Assembly: GCF_004054195.1 (NCBI RefSeq)
Contig: NZ_SBIW01000007.1
Coordinates: forward strand, 484,098-548,097
Length of the DNA stretch: 64,000 nt
Direction of reading: 5' to 3'
Source: Mucilaginibacter gilvus
GTDB taxonomy: Bacteria; Bacteroidota; Bacteroidia; Sphingobacteriales; Sphingobacteriaceae
Positions 8,420 through 17,077 of the stretch are shown here, in pieces. Within the stretch, counting starts at the first letter, position 1; each line of letters begins with the position of its first letter. The notes below the pieces were generated by a model that was not told the origin of the DNA, ran no database searches, and saw only the letters and a program-made list of their open reading frames with translations. A program made the position numbers and the translations under genes.

Positions 8420-9298
8420 ATGGCTGTCAATGCTATTTTAAAAATACCCGTAACCACTATAACCAAGGGCGAAAGCGAGGAGCATACCGACGCTATAGCT
8501 ATTGAAGAACCTTTGGAGATCCGCTTAGCGCACGGCCCGGGAGTTGCGCGCAAAGTGCAGAACATTTCTGTAACCATGCGCACGCCGGGCAACGATGCAG
8601 AACTTGCCTGCGGATTTTTATTTACGGAAGGGGTTATCAAAAACGTATCCGACATTAAAAATGCCGAACATTGCTTTATCGCCTGCGCCGAAAACCGCGA
8701 GAATGTGATCCAGGTGAGTCTTGCCGAAAATGTTGTTCCGAACCTGCAAAATACCGAACGTAATTTTTATACCACATCAAGCTGCGGGGTTTGCGGCAAG
8801 GGTTCTATTAATGCCATTCGTACCATTAGTAACTACGCCGCGTACGACTTGGAAACAGACGCTATAATTGCTGATGTGTTAACGTCCTTACCCGCTAAGC
8901 TCCATCAGCAGCAAAAAGTATTTGCCGATACGGGGGGGCTTCATGCATCCGCATTATTCAATCTTGATGGCGAATTACTATTAGTTAGGGAGGATGTGGG
9001 CAGGCATAATGCTTTGGATAAGCTGATAGGCGCTACACTACTTCAAAACTTGCTGCCCTTAAATAATTGTATTTTACTACTAAGTGGTCGCGCCAGTTTT
9101 GAATTGGTGCAAAAGGCGGCCATGGCCGGCATTCATATCATTGCGGCGGTTGGCGCGCCATCAAGCCTCGCTGTGCAGTTGGCCAAAGAATTTAATATAA
9201 CGCTTGCCGGTTTTCTGCGCGGGCAACGCTTTAATATCTATACCGTGCCCCGTCGCATTTTAGCAATAACAAATAGAGAACATGAAAATTCGTATTAA
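8420..9298 (+). CDS. fdhD: formate dehydrogenase accessory sulfurtransferase FdhD
   Basis: 292 aa. FdhD passes sulfur from a cysteine desulfurase to the molybdenum of bis-MGD before insertion into formate-dehydrogenase-type enzymes. The conserved loop C122-G-V-C125 (SSCGVCGKGS), DTGGLHAS, REDVGRHNALDKLIG and LLSGRASFELVQKA are all present. ATG 8420 is preferred to TTG 8414. The end overlaps the DUF7009 gene by 17 bp, which in turn overlaps the FdhF-like gene, so this is a tight three-gene maturation and enzyme operon. Confidence 0.96.
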   Translation: MAVNAILKIPVTTITKGESEEHTDAIAIEEPLEIRLAHGPGVARKVQNISVTMRTPGNDAELACGFLFTEGVIKNVSDIKNAEHCFIACAENRENVIQVSLAENVVPNLQNTERNFYTTSSCGVCGKGSINAIRTISNYAAYDLETDAIIADVLTSLPAKLHQQQKVFADTGGLHASALFNLDGELLLVREDVGRHNALDKLIGATLLQNLLPLNNCILLLSGRASFELVQKAAMAGIHIIAAVGAPSSLAVQLAKEFNITLAGFLRGQRFNIYTVPRRILAITNREHENSY

Positions 9299-9638
9299 AA
9301 GTGGATCGGTAAGATACCGGCTCACCCGGAGTGAGGTTGCACTTTTTGAGAAAGAAGGTGTAGTAAAGGGAATTGTGGAAATAGGTGAAAACGCCCTGAT
9401 TTACACCTTGCAACGCGCAGCGGAAGAACAACTATCAGCATCCTTCAAAAACAATATGATCACCTTACTAATGCCAGAAAATATGGCGGACGAATGGATA
9501 AGTACTGACCAAGTAGGCTTTGCCGGCAAAGATGGGGGACTTCATCTGTTAATAGAAAAAGATTTTACCTGTTTAGATAACGTGGACGAAGATCAAAGCG
9601 ATAATTATCCAAACCCTTTAGCGCAGAATAGGTCATGA
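9282..9638 (+). CDS. DUF7009-like small protein between fdhD and the molybdoenzyme
   Basis: 118 aa, acidic and soluble, with no signal peptide. It starts MKIRIKSGSVRYRLTRSEV and contains a repeated beta-rich pattern, but no catalytic motif or Cys cluster. The family is known mainly as a small uncharacterised Bacteroidota protein; assignment is from memory of its N-terminus. It overlaps fdhD by 17 bp and the oxidoreductase by an ATGA junction, so it is translated with them. A role as chaperone or accessory subunit of the oxidoreductase is inferred from context only. Confidence 0.75.
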   Translation: MKIRIKSGSVRYRLTRSEVALFEKEGVVKGIVEIGENALIYTLQRAAEEQLSASFKNNMITLLMPENMADEWISTDQVGFAGKDGGLHLLIEKDFTCLDNVDEDQSDNYPNPLAQNRS

Positions 9639-11956
9639 GCAAGGATATAAAAGAACAACCGGCAGCAGAGAACCCAGAAAAACTTCACCAATTGAAGGTT
9701 ACTAAACCCGAAACCTGGGCAGCGGGCATACCCGGTGTTGCCGCCGCATTTGCAGATATATTGGAAGAGACCGGAGCATTACGCGGCCCCGGCGCTTTAT
9801 TTAAGATGAACCAAAAGGATGGGTTCGATTGCTCCAGCTGCGCCTGGCCTGACCCGGATGACGACCGCTCGCCAATTGCTGAATATTGCGAGAACGGCGC
9901 TAAAGCCTTGGCCGAAGAAGCCACCACCAAAAAGCTAACATCGCAGTTCTTTGTCGAAAACGCGGTAGCAGACCTTGCCAAACTCGATGATATGGAGATA
10001 GGCAAAAAGGGGAGGATAGCCCAGCCGGTTTACCTGCCGAAAGGTGCTACGCATTACCAACCCATCAGCTGGCCCGATGCTTTTAAAAAGATAGCAGATT
10101 ATCTTAATAGCCTGGCTTCTCCCAATGAAGCGGCATTTTATACCTCCGGCCGCACCAGTAATGAGGCCTCGTTTATATACCAGCTATTTATCCGCGAGTA
10201 TGGCACCAACAATCTGCCCGATTGCTCTAACATGTGCCACGAATCTACCAGCGTGGCATTAGCTGAGGTTATCGGCATTGGGAAGGGCACCGTTACCTTG
10301 AATGATTTTTATGATACGGATGTGATCATCATTATGGGGCAAAATCCCGGCACTAATCACCCAAGGATGCTGACCGCGTTGGAGAAGGCCAAGAAAAAAG
10401 GAGCCAAAATTATAGCGGTAAACCCACTGCACGAGGCCGGTTTGATGGCGTTTAAAAACCCGCAGACAGCAAAAGGCATTATGGGTATTAGCACCCAACT
10501 GGCCGACCTATACCTACAGGTCCAGATCAATGGCGATATGGCGCTATTGAAAGCTATTGAAAAACTTTTATATGATTTTGAGCAACAGGAGCCCGGCCAG
10601 GTTTTCGACCGGGAATTTATTGAGAAAAGCACTACTGGCTATGAAGAGTTTATAGCGGGCGTTAAAAACTTTGATGTAACTGCCCTTTGCGCCGCCGCAG
10701 GTGTGCCGGTTGATAAAGTTGTTGAGGCCGCCGAAATGTTAAGACACAAGAGCCGAATAATCATTTGCTGGGCCATGGGGATCACCCAGCAAAAAAATGG
10801 GGTAGATACGGTTAAAGAGATTGTTAACCTTACCTTGCTGAAGGGGAGCATTGGCAAAGCAGGTGCCGGACTATGCCCGGTACGCGGGCACAGCAATGTA
10901 CAGGGTAACCGTACCATGATGATCTTTGATAAACCCAAAAAGAAGCAGCTTGATAAATTGAAAGAAGTATTTGGCTTTGAGCCGCCGCGCGAGCCTGGTC
11001 TCGATGTCGTAGAATCGATAAAGGCGATGCAGGAGGGTAAGTTAAAAATGTTCTTTGCAATGGGTGGAAATTTTCTGTCGGCTACGCCGGATACCACCTT
11101 TACGGCGGAGGCTATGCGTAAATTAAAACTTTCAGTACACGTGTCTACCAAACTCAACCGCAGTCATTTAGTACACGGTGAGGAAGCGATCATATTGCCA
11201 ACTTTAGCCCGCAGCGATAAGGATGTTATTAATGGTCAGGACCAGTTCATCAGCTGTGAAAATTCGATGGGCGTGGTTCAAATGTCAAAAGGGATTTTGG
11301 AACCGGTATCCGAAGATCTGTTGAATGAAACGCAGATAGTATGCGAACTGGCCAAAGCTACTTTGGGCAGCCGCTCTGTTGTTGATTGGGACAAGTACGC
11401 CGATAGCTATGACGCTGTGCGCGATGTCATTGGAAAGGTGATCCCCGGTTTTGAAAATTACAACCAGAGGGTACGGCTACCAGGAGGGTTTTACCTGCCC
11501 AATGCGCCGCGCGAGGGTAAATTTGAAACAGAACAGTTTAAAGATAAGGCTCCGTTTACGATCACAGAACTCCCAAGCCAGACCATGGCCGATGATGAAT
11601 ATATGATGACCACCATTCGCAGTCACGACCAGTTTAATACCACTATTTACGGCATGGACGACCGCTACCGCGGCATTCATAACGAACGTCGGGTAATATT
11701 TATGAACCCTAAAGATATTGCCAAAGCCGGTTTTGTGCAGGGCGATAAGGTAGACCTGTTTAACTATTACGACAACATCGAGCGCGTAGCCCGGTTATTT
11801 GTCATCGTGCCCTATGATATCCCTGAACGCAACACAGCAACGTACTATCCCGAAGGAAATGTGTTGATACCCATCAACAGTGTTGCGTTAAGGAGTAATA
11901 CACCTACCAGTAAGTTGGTATTTATTAAAATCAGGAAACACGAGGTGGTATTTTAA
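9635..11956 (+). CDS. FdhF/YdeP-family molybdopterin oxidoreductase
   Basis: 773 aa, the length of the FdhF/YdeP group (formate dehydrogenase alpha-like). The N-terminus has C66-S-S-C69 (DCSSCAWPDP) as in YdeP, rather than a full four-Cys ferredoxin-type motif. The Mo-site region reads NLPDCSNMCHESTSVAL near residue 200. MGD-binding stretches MGQNPGTNHPR and GLCPVRGHSNVQGNR and a C-terminal dinucleotide-binding domain (about 650-773) follow. No Tat signal, so it is cytoplasmic. True formate activity is not established for YdeP relatives. Co-translated with fdhD and the DUF7009 gene. Confidence 0.9.
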   Translation: MSKDIKEQPAAENPEKLHQLKVTKPETWAAGIPGVAAAFADILEETGALRGPGALFKMNQKDGFDCSSCAWPDPDDDRSPIAEYCENGAKALAEEATTKKLTSQFFVENAVADLAKLDDMEIGKKGRIAQPVYLPKGATHYQPISWPDAFKKIADYLNSLASPNEAAFYTSGRTSNEASFIYQLFIREYGTNNLPDCSNMCHESTSVALAEVIGIGKGTVTLNDFYDTDVIIIMGQNPGTNHPRMLTALEKAKKKGAKIIAVNPLHEAGLMAFKNPQTAKGIMGISTQLADLYLQVQINGDMALLKAIEKLLYDFEQQEPGQVFDREFIEKSTTGYEEFIAGVKNFDVTALCAAAGVPVDKVVEAAEMLRHKSRIIICWAMGITQQKNGVDTVKEIVNLTLLKGSIGKAGAGLCPVRGHSNVQGNRTMMIFDKPKKKQLDKLKEVFGFEPPREPGLDVVESIKAMQEGKLKMFFAMGGNFLSATPDTTFTAEAMRKLKLSVHVSTKLNRSHLVHGEEAIILPTLARSDKDVINGQDQFISCENSMGVVQMSKGILEPVSEDLLNETQIVCELAKATLGSRSVVDWDKYADSYDAVRDVIGKVIPGFENYNQRVRLPGGFYLPNAPREGKFETEQFKDKAPFTITELPSQTMADDEYMMTTIRSHDQFNTTIYGMDDRYRGIHNERRVIFMNPKDIAKAGFVQGDKVDLFNYYDNIERVARLFVIVPYDIPERNTATYYPEGNVLIPINSVALRSNTPTSKLVFIKIRKHEVVF

Positions 11957-11992
11957 ACCACGAACAGCCATGTCATTAAATCGCAGCGTTAA

Positions 11993-12421
11993 TTATTTTG
12001 ATTGGTTATAAGCAATCAACAAGTCATCCACCAAAATACCGTTGATCTTCATTTCCGTTGTATTGCAATCGCTTAATTCCACGTTGCTTAGGTCGCAGTT
12101 GGTTATGGTGCTACCATTCAGGTCGCAGTCTTCAAATTTTAAGGGGCGCTGTTTTGCGTTCTCATCGTAATAAGGGTGCCCTTTTGTTGGCATACCAATA
12201 TTGTGAATGTAAGCGCCGCCTAACTGCGCGCCTTCAATCTCCAGGTCGCTGAGGTTGGCATTGGTGATTTTAACGTTGGTTGCCGATATGTCGTTCATCA
12301 CCCAATCGTTCATACAGGCCATTGTTATTTTAGAGCCGGTAAGGTTTGCGTCGTTTACGTTAAGCTGCTTTTGGTCGTTAATGATGTCTAAGGTTTGCAT
12401 TGCTTGTGGATTGATGCTCAA
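11993..12421 (-). CDS. pentapeptide-repeat-like protein
   Basis: 142 aa. Successive short repeats of the A(D/N)LxG type (NDANLTGSKI, ITNANLSDLEIEGAQLGGAYI, CDLNGSTITNCDLSNVELSDC) indicate a right-handed quadrilateral beta-helix. A loop (about 80-95, GHPYYDENAK) interrupts the repeats. No membrane segment. Function of such proteins is usually unknown. It is convergent with the molybdoenzyme gene and 69 bp downstream of yjbQ on the same strand. Confidence 0.8.
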   Translation of the reverse strand: MSINPQAMQTLDIINDQKQLNVNDANLTGSKITMACMNDWVMNDISATNVKITNANLSDLEIEGAQLGGAYIHNIGMPTKGHPYYDENAKQRPLKFEDCDLNGSTITNCDLSNVELSDCNTTEMKINGILVDDLLIAYNQSK

Positions 12422-12490
12422 ATATCCGCAATATCATTGTATTTATAAGGCACAACAGCGACAATGAAAGGGTGTTTCGCGACTTTCTTC

Positions 12491-12913
12491 TTACTCGCCC
12501 CAGGCGGTTATAACTAACCTGCGTTGCCCGCCATGGTTGCGGTGTTCGCAAAGGTAAATGCCCTGCCAGGTGCCCAGAGCCAGGATGCCGTTGCGCACAG
12601 GAATGGTTACAGAGCAGCCCAACATGGCGGCTTTTATGTGTGCCGGCATATCGTCGCTTCCTTCATCGTCGTGGCGGTAATCGGGGTCTCTCTCTGGTAC
12701 GGCCTTGTTAAAATACATTTCAAAGTCCTGCCTCACGGTAGGGTCGGCGTTTTCATTAATGCTGAGCGAAGCGGAGGTATGCTGAATAAACACCTGGCAG
12801 ATCCCGGTTTTTAATTCGCTAAGTTGTGGAATGGCATCAATCACATCATAAGTAATAATATGGAAGCCACGGCGGCGGGGTTTCAAATCGAGGCTCTGCT
12901 GGAATATTTTCAT
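12491..12913 (-). CDS. yjbQ: YjbQ/UPF0047 family protein
   Basis: 140 aa, normal family length. Conserved IQHTSASLSINENADP and the C-terminal GTWQGIYLCEHRNHGG are visible; the histidines form the metal or anion site. E. coli YjbQ has weak thiamine phosphate synthase activity when overexpressed, but the physiological role is unknown. Monocistronic or co-transcribed with the pentapeptide protein; divergent from arsR. Confidence 0.93.
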   Translation of the reverse strand: MKIFQQSLDLKPRRRGFHIITYDVIDAIPQLSELKTGICQVFIQHTSASLSINENADPTVRQDFEMYFNKAVPERDPDYRHDDEGSDDMPAHIKAAMLGCSVTIPVRNGILALGTWQGIYLCEHRNHGGQRRLVITAWGE

Positions 12914-12995
12914 GTTAGATCAATAATAGTTTAGGAGGTAAGTTTTCGGCCTAATATCAACAAAAAAATAAAAAACATCTGGATATTTAATATTA

Positions 12996-13014
12996 ATCGT
13001 AATATTGCGATATA
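12996..13014. promoter_or_regulatory. putative ArsR operator 1
   Basis: ATCGTAATATTGCGAT (12996-13011) is a 16-bp imperfect palindrome (14 of 16 positions symmetric) ending 6 nt before the arsR ATG. TATTGCGATAT (13003-13013) recurs exactly in inverted orientation at 13377-13387. Confidence 0.6.
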
Positions 13015-13017
13015 ATA

Positions 13018-13350
13018 ATGGGCTTAACAAAAACCGAAATATTCAACGAAGAGCAAAACCAGTTGGCAATTGCCCTAAAAGCGATTGCGCACCCTGCGCG
13101 TATCGCAATTTTACAGCAGATAATAGCCGCAAAAGCTTGTATCTGTGGCGATTTGGCGCTGGAACTGGGCTTGGCACAGGCAACTATTTCACAACATTTA
13201 AAAGAGTTGAAAACCGCAGGCATCATTAAAGGCACTATTGAAGGTGTGAGCGTTTGCTATTGCATTAATGATGAAGTTTGGAATAAGTTGGGTACACAAT
13301 TGGGGAGCTTTTTTGCTTCTTATGGGGTTAGTGCTAAAACCTGTTGCTGA
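13018..13350 (+). CDS. arsR: ArsR-family arsenic-responsive repressor
   Basis: 110 aa winged helix-turn-helix. KAIAHPARIAIL begins the DNA-binding domain and GLAQATISQHLKELKTAGII is the recognition helix. ACICGDL corresponds to the ELCVCDL arsenite site in the alpha-3 helix, and there are further cysteines at C83-x-C85 (VCYC) and a terminal CC. It should repress its own operon until As(III) or Sb(III) binds. An operator-like palindrome overlaps the start region and a second lies before the next gene. Confidence 0.92.
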   Translation: MGLTKTEIFNEEQNQLAIALKAIAHPARIAILQQIIAAKACICGDLALELGLAQATISQHLKELKTAGIIKGTIEGVSVCYCINDEVWNKLGTQLGSFFASYGVSAKTCC

Positions 13351-13370
13351 TATATTTTTTTACTCAATAT

Positions 13371-13387
13371 AGCGTAATATCGCAATA
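13371..13387. promoter_or_regulatory. putative ArsR operator 2
   Basis: AGCGTAATATCGCAATA shares the 11-bp core TATTGCGATAT (minus strand, 13377-13387) with operator 1. It lies between arsR and the DUF6428 gene, where it could give independent control of the resistance genes. Confidence 0.55.
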
Positions 13388-13399
13388 AAACGATTGAAT

Positions 13400-13957
13400 A
13401 TGAATACAACGGAAACACTTAAATGGGGTGAATTTAAAGAACAATTGCAACTTCAACCGGCACTGCATTTGCAGTTTAAATATGCCGGGAACAAATTTGT
13501 TGGCGCGGCATACCACATCACCGAAATAAAACAGGCGCCCATTACATCTGTAGACTGCGGCGGGGTAATAGATAAGTGGACAGAGGTGATCGTTCAGTTA
13601 TGGGAGCCATCGGAGCAACAACAGGAACGGGCCATGGTTGTAGGGAAAGCTCTATCGATAATAGATCTGGTGGAAAAGTTACTGCCATTGGATAAAGAAG
13701 CGGTGGTGAAAATAGAGTTTGGAAACGCTGCTTTTGATGCCCGGCAAATGTATCCTTCGGATATAAACGTGGAGGGCGAAAACCTGGTCGTTAACTTAAC
13801 TGCCGATAAAACGCAGTGCAAGGCCATCAACAGGGGAGGCAGCTGCGGTACCGATGATAAAGGCGAGGAATGCTGCCAGCCAGCCAAACCAAAAGTTAAA
13901 TTAATAAACCTTGCTGCCGAAGCCGCCTGCTGTACTCCGGGTGGCGGATGTTGCTAA
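13400..13957 (+). CDS. DUF6428 family protein of the ars operon
   Basis: About 185 aa; ATG 13400 chosen over TTG 13394. The body is soluble and the last 50 residues are rich in cysteine: TQCKAINRGGSCG, EECCQPAK and a terminal AACCTPGGGCC. The DUF6428 family is found next to arsR genes in Bacteroidota. The cysteine pairs suggest binding of As(III) or another thiophilic metal, perhaps as a chaperone handing it to the pump, but this is inference. The position between arsR and arsN/arsC supports a resistance role. Confidence 0.85.
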   Translation: MNTTETLKWGEFKEQLQLQPALHLQFKYAGNKFVGAAYHITEIKQAPITSVDCGGVIDKWTEVIVQLWEPSEQQQERAMVVGKALSIIDLVEKLLPLDKEAVVKIEFGNAAFDARQMYPSDINVEGENLVVNLTADKTQCKAINRGGSCGTDDKGEECCQPAKPKVKLINLAAEAACCTPGGGCC

Positions 13958-13968
13958 ACGTAGACATT

Positions 13969-14397
13969 ATGACTATTTCAGAAGCAAAATTTTATAAAGA
14001 GGGAGTTATCAATTTGCTATCGGCAGCAAAGCTTCCGGTTGAAGACCTGCCCGCTCAGTTAGATAACTTTATTGTTGTTATAGAAAATGATACGGTTATC
14101 GGTGTTGCCGGCCTGGAACTTTATGGTGATTATGGCTTGCTGCGTTCGGTGGCGGTAGATAAAGATCAACGGGGCAAAGGCATTGCATCCGATTTATTGG
14201 CTCGTATAGAGGAGACGGCGGTTAGCCTCAGTTTAGAAGGCATCTACTTACTTACCGAAACCGCTGCCGATTATTTCAACAGAAAGGGTTACGAACATAT
14301 CGCCCGCATGGATATCCCGGAGGAAGTTAAAGCATCGTCGGAGTTTAGTCACGTATGTGCCCAATCGGCCATCGCCATGAAAAAATCAATCCAATAA
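13969..14397 (+). CDS. GNAT acetyltransferase, ArsN2-like
   Basis: 142 aa. GNAT fold with the acetyl-CoA loop QRGKGIASDLL and the beta-4 segment GLLRSVAVD. The IYLLTETAADYFNRKGYE pattern matches the arsenic-associated acetyltransferases (ArsN group), some of which acetylate organoarsenicals. Start ATG 13969, 11 nt after the DUF6428 stop; arsC begins 3 nt after its stop. The substrate here is not determined by sequence. Confidence 0.85.
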   Translation: MTISEAKFYKEGVINLLSAAKLPVEDLPAQLDNFIVVIENDTVIGVAGLELYGDYGLLRSVAVDKDQRGKGIASDLLARIEETAVSLSLEGIYLLTETAADYFNRKGYEHIARMDIPEEVKASSEFSHVCAQSAIAMKKSIQ

Positions 14398-14400
14398 AAA

Positions 14401-14817
14401 ATGAAGAACGTATTAGTACTATGCACGGGCAATAGCTGCCGCAGCCAGCTTGCCGAGGGTTACCTGCGCCATTTTGCGGGCGATAAAGCCACCATATATA
14501 GTGCCGGGATAGAAACACATGGCGTAAACCCAAGAGCTGTAAAAGCAATGGGAGAAGACCATTTGAATATATTGGCCCATACCTCAAATAACGTGGAAGA
14601 ATATCTTGCCATCCCCTTCGATTACGTGATTACGGTTTGCGATAATGCAAATGAAGCCTGCCCATATTTCCCGGGTATGGTAGAGCGTTTTCATTATAAC
14701 TTCCCAGATCCTGCAAAAGCCACAGGAACAGAGGAGGAGATCATGGGCGAATTCCGCAGAGTGCGGGATATGATAAAAGTTTATTCGTTAGATTTTGTTA
14801 AACAGCATTTAAGCTAA
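14401..14817 (+). CDS. arsC: arsenate reductase, low-Mr phosphatase (thioredoxin) type
   Basis: 138 aa. The P-loop [14 protein letters not shown] holds the nucleophilic Cys and Arg of the LMW-PTP fold. [20 protein letters not shown] supplies the second and third redox cysteines used with thioredoxin. Reduces As(V) to As(III) for export. The stop overlaps the acr3 start by 1 nt (TAATG), so the two are translationally coupled. Confidence 0.95.
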   Translation: MKNVLVLCTGNSCRSQLAEGYLRHFAGDKATIYSAGIETHGVNPRAVKAMGEDHLNILAHTSNNVEEYLAIPFDYVITVCDNANEACPYFPGMVERFHYNFPDPAKATGTEEEIMGEFRRVRDMIKVYSLDFVKQHLS

Positions 14818-15875
14818 TGTCTGCAATTAATTGTGCTCCCGCAGCCGCACGTAAAAAATTAAGCTTTCTTGATCGTTTTCTTACCCTGTGGATCTTCCTC
14901 GCTATGGCCATAGGGGTATCCATCGGGCATTTTGTTCCATCATCCCCCAGCTTTATCAATTCCTTTTCCAGCGGTACAACCAATATCCCATTGGCTATTG
15001 GCTTAATCCTGATGATGTACCCACCCTTGACCAGAGTGAAGTACGAGAAGATGGGCGAGGTGTTTAAGAATACCAAAGTGCTTGGCGTATCGCTGCTCCT
15101 CAACTGGATAATAGGCCCCGTACTGATGTTTGTATTGGCCATAACGCTATTACGCGATCATCCGGATTATATGGTCGGTTTAATACTCATAGGTCTTGCC
15201 CGTTGTATTGCCATGGTTGTAGTTTGGAACCAACTGGCAGAGGGCAACCGCGAATATGCAGCCGGGCTCATTGCTTTAAACAGTATTTTTCAGGTGCTGC
15301 TCTACAGCGTTTACGCTTATGTGTTTATTACGTTGCTGCCGCCACTTTTCGGGCTTAAGGGGCTGGCTGTTAACATTACCATTGCCGCGATAGCCAAAAG
15401 CGTTGGCATTTACTTAGGGCTTCCTTTTGCTTTAGGAATAATAAGCCGCTATACGCTTATCAAGGTGATGGGAGCGGAGTGGTTCGAAAATAGGTACGTT
15501 CCGCTTATTTCGCCGGTAACGCTTACCGCATTATTGTTTACCATAGTAGTGATGTTTAGCCTGAAGGGCGATCTGATCCTGAAAATACCGCTGGATGTGT
15601 TGCGAATTGCCATACCCTTAGTAATTTATTTCGCTGTGATGTTTTTGCTGAGTTTTTTTGCTGGCAGATATTTTGGCGCCGATTACACGCGCAGCACTGC
15701 TATCGCCTTTACGGCTACCGGGAATAATTTCGAACTCGCCATCGCTGTCGCGGTAGGGGTGTTCGGTATAAATTCCGGGGAAGCGTTTGCGGGTGTGATT
15801 GGGCCTTTGGTTGAAGTCCCTGCTTTAATCGCGCTGGTAAACGTTGCGTTCTGGCTCAAGAAAAAATATTACTAA
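14817..15875 (+). CDS. arsB: ACR3-family arsenite efflux permease
   Basis: 352 aa with about ten transmembrane helices. The BASS-superfamily ACR3 signature is clear: [34 protein letters not shown] (conserved Cys in helix 4) and [15 protein letters not shown]. Exports As(III) across the inner membrane. Last gene of the arsR operon, followed by a terminator at 16007-16033. Confidence 0.96.
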   Translation: MSAINCAPAAARKKLSFLDRFLTLWIFLAMAIGVSIGHFVPSSPSFINSFSSGTTNIPLAIGLILMMYPPLTRVKYEKMGEVFKNTKVLGVSLLLNWIIGPVLMFVLAITLLRDHPDYMVGLILIGLARCIAMVVVWNQLAEGNREYAAGLIALNSIFQVLLYSVYAYVFITLLPPLFGLKGLAVNITIAAIAKSVGIYLGLPFALGIISRYTLIKVMGAEWFENRYVPLISPVTLTALLFTIVVMFSLKGDLILKIPLDVLRIAIPLVIYFAVMFLLSFFAGRYFGADYTRSTAIAFTATGNNFELAIAVAVGVFGINSGEAFAGVIGPLVEVPALIALVNVAFWLKKKYY

Positions 15876-16200
15876 ATATTTTGTTTACGCTGGAGGATAC
15901 GCTACTTTTAAATTATCTACTTAATCTATAGTATTTATAGATATTAATGTTTGCAAATTTTAAAGGGGAAGATTTTTAGCGCTATTATACTGATCTTATA
16001 ACAGCCAAGCCCGTTGCGCAAGCGCGGGCTTTTATATTAAAAAAACAGCCGACCAACAAGTAATTCACTCACTTAACCCAACGTTGAACACCTTGTTAGC
16101 AAGGCGCGTTTTACTACCACTTAACAAATAGAAAAAACCGGCTGTTTAACTACCATAACGGATGTTTTACGCAGAGTGTAACATCGCTTGTGAAAAATAT
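15876..16200. other. 325-bp intergenic region with terminator and an inverted repeat
   Basis: No gene was recognised. It holds the terminator at 16007-16033 and a 9-bp inverted repeat (AAACAGCCG at 16043-16051, CGGCTGTTT at 16139-16147) enclosing a small hairpin CCTTG-TTAG-CAAGG at 16091-16104. On the minus strand the outer stem is followed by a T run, so it could also end the DUF5020 transcript. Confidence 0.55.
16007..16033 (+). terminator. intrinsic terminator after acr3
   Basis: AAGCCCG (16007-16013) pairs with CGGGCTT (16025-16031), followed by TTT. It closes the arsenic operon. Confidence 0.75.
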
Positions 16201-16941
16201 CTATAACTTTATTTTTACCGCGGCGGTAGGGTAAACTTCTACAATATTGTCTGCCGTATTAACATGGTAAAAGGCGTTTAATTTTGTACCTATATACAAG
16301 CCGCCGTTTACCTTGTACCAAAATTGCGGCTCGAAAAAAAAGTAAAAGCGCTTGTCTTTCAGGTTTATCTCCGGGTCGTCACCATGGTTTTTATTTTCCG
16401 TCCAGCAAGAAAAGCTACCGGCAATTTCCGCTTTATAATTTAACAAGCCTTTATAGAAGTAAGTAGTAAAGAGTAGGTCGTGACTTGGCCGGGTATAGGG
16501 CACATATTTGTAATTGAGAACGCTGCTGAGATAGGCATCGCCAATTTTAAAAGGGTAGCTTAGGCCAATAGCATAGGTGTTCACGATGTAATAACTGTAT
16601 TGGCGCGGCGTAGTGATACCCAACCCGCCGCTATATTGCAGGTTAATAAACAATTTAGGTTGCCAAAAACGCACCTCCTGCGAAACCTGCATATAGTACT
16701 TCCCAATATTTGCCTGTTCGCCAACCAGGTCGGCCTGCAGCTTTAGCAGAAAATTCCCCGGTTTAACAAGTGTTTTGCCGCTATCGATGGTTTTGAAGTA
16801 TTCAAAGTACATGGTGGGAAAGTTTTTAGCGTTTCGCACGGGGTTTAACGTGTGCCGCAGGTCGTAATGCAGTTGTAATTGCTGCCCGTAAACCAATCCG
16901 TTTGCAAATAGTATAGCCGTCAAAAAAAATAGAAATTTCAT
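16201..16941 (-). CDS. DUF5020 family outer-membrane-type protein
   Basis: 246 aa with a signal peptide (MKFLFFLTAILFANGLVYG). The remainder alternates aromatic and polar residues as amphipathic beta strands (for example YYMQVSQEVRFWQPKLFINL and YFFFEPQFWYKV), and it ends in AAVKIKL, like a small outer-membrane beta-barrel related to the Tsx-type channels. The longer frame to 16974 adds a non-signal extension, so ATG 16941 is chosen. No operon partner. The transported molecule, if any, is unknown. Confidence 0.82.
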   Translation of the reverse strand: MKFLFFLTAILFANGLVYGQQLQLHYDLRHTLNPVRNAKNFPTMYFEYFKTIDSGKTLVKPGNFLLKLQADLVGEQANIGKYYMQVSQEVRFWQPKLFINLQYSGGLGITTPRQYSYYIVNTYAIGLSYPFKIGDAYLSSVLNYKYVPYTRPSHDLLFTTYFYKGLLNYKAEIAGSFSCWTENKNHGDDPEINLKDKRFYFFFEPQFWYKVNGGLYIGTKLNAFYHVNTADNIVEVYPTAAVKIKL

Positions 16942-17037
16942 GGTGATAAAACTTTTAAGAATGCGATATTGCATATGGCAAAACTCCTTGTTTGTAACGA
17001 TTTAGTGCGGTAAGGGAGCGGAAACCTTACGGAATTG

Positions 17038-17045
17038 TATATTTG
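17038..17045 (+). promoter_or_regulatory. putative -7 box (TATATTTG)
   Basis: TAnnTTTG match 32 bp before the start at 17078; no convincing -33 TTG. Confidence 0.35.
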
Positions 17046-17077
17046 GCTCGTTTGATATTTAGCCGCTACGTTCTACC

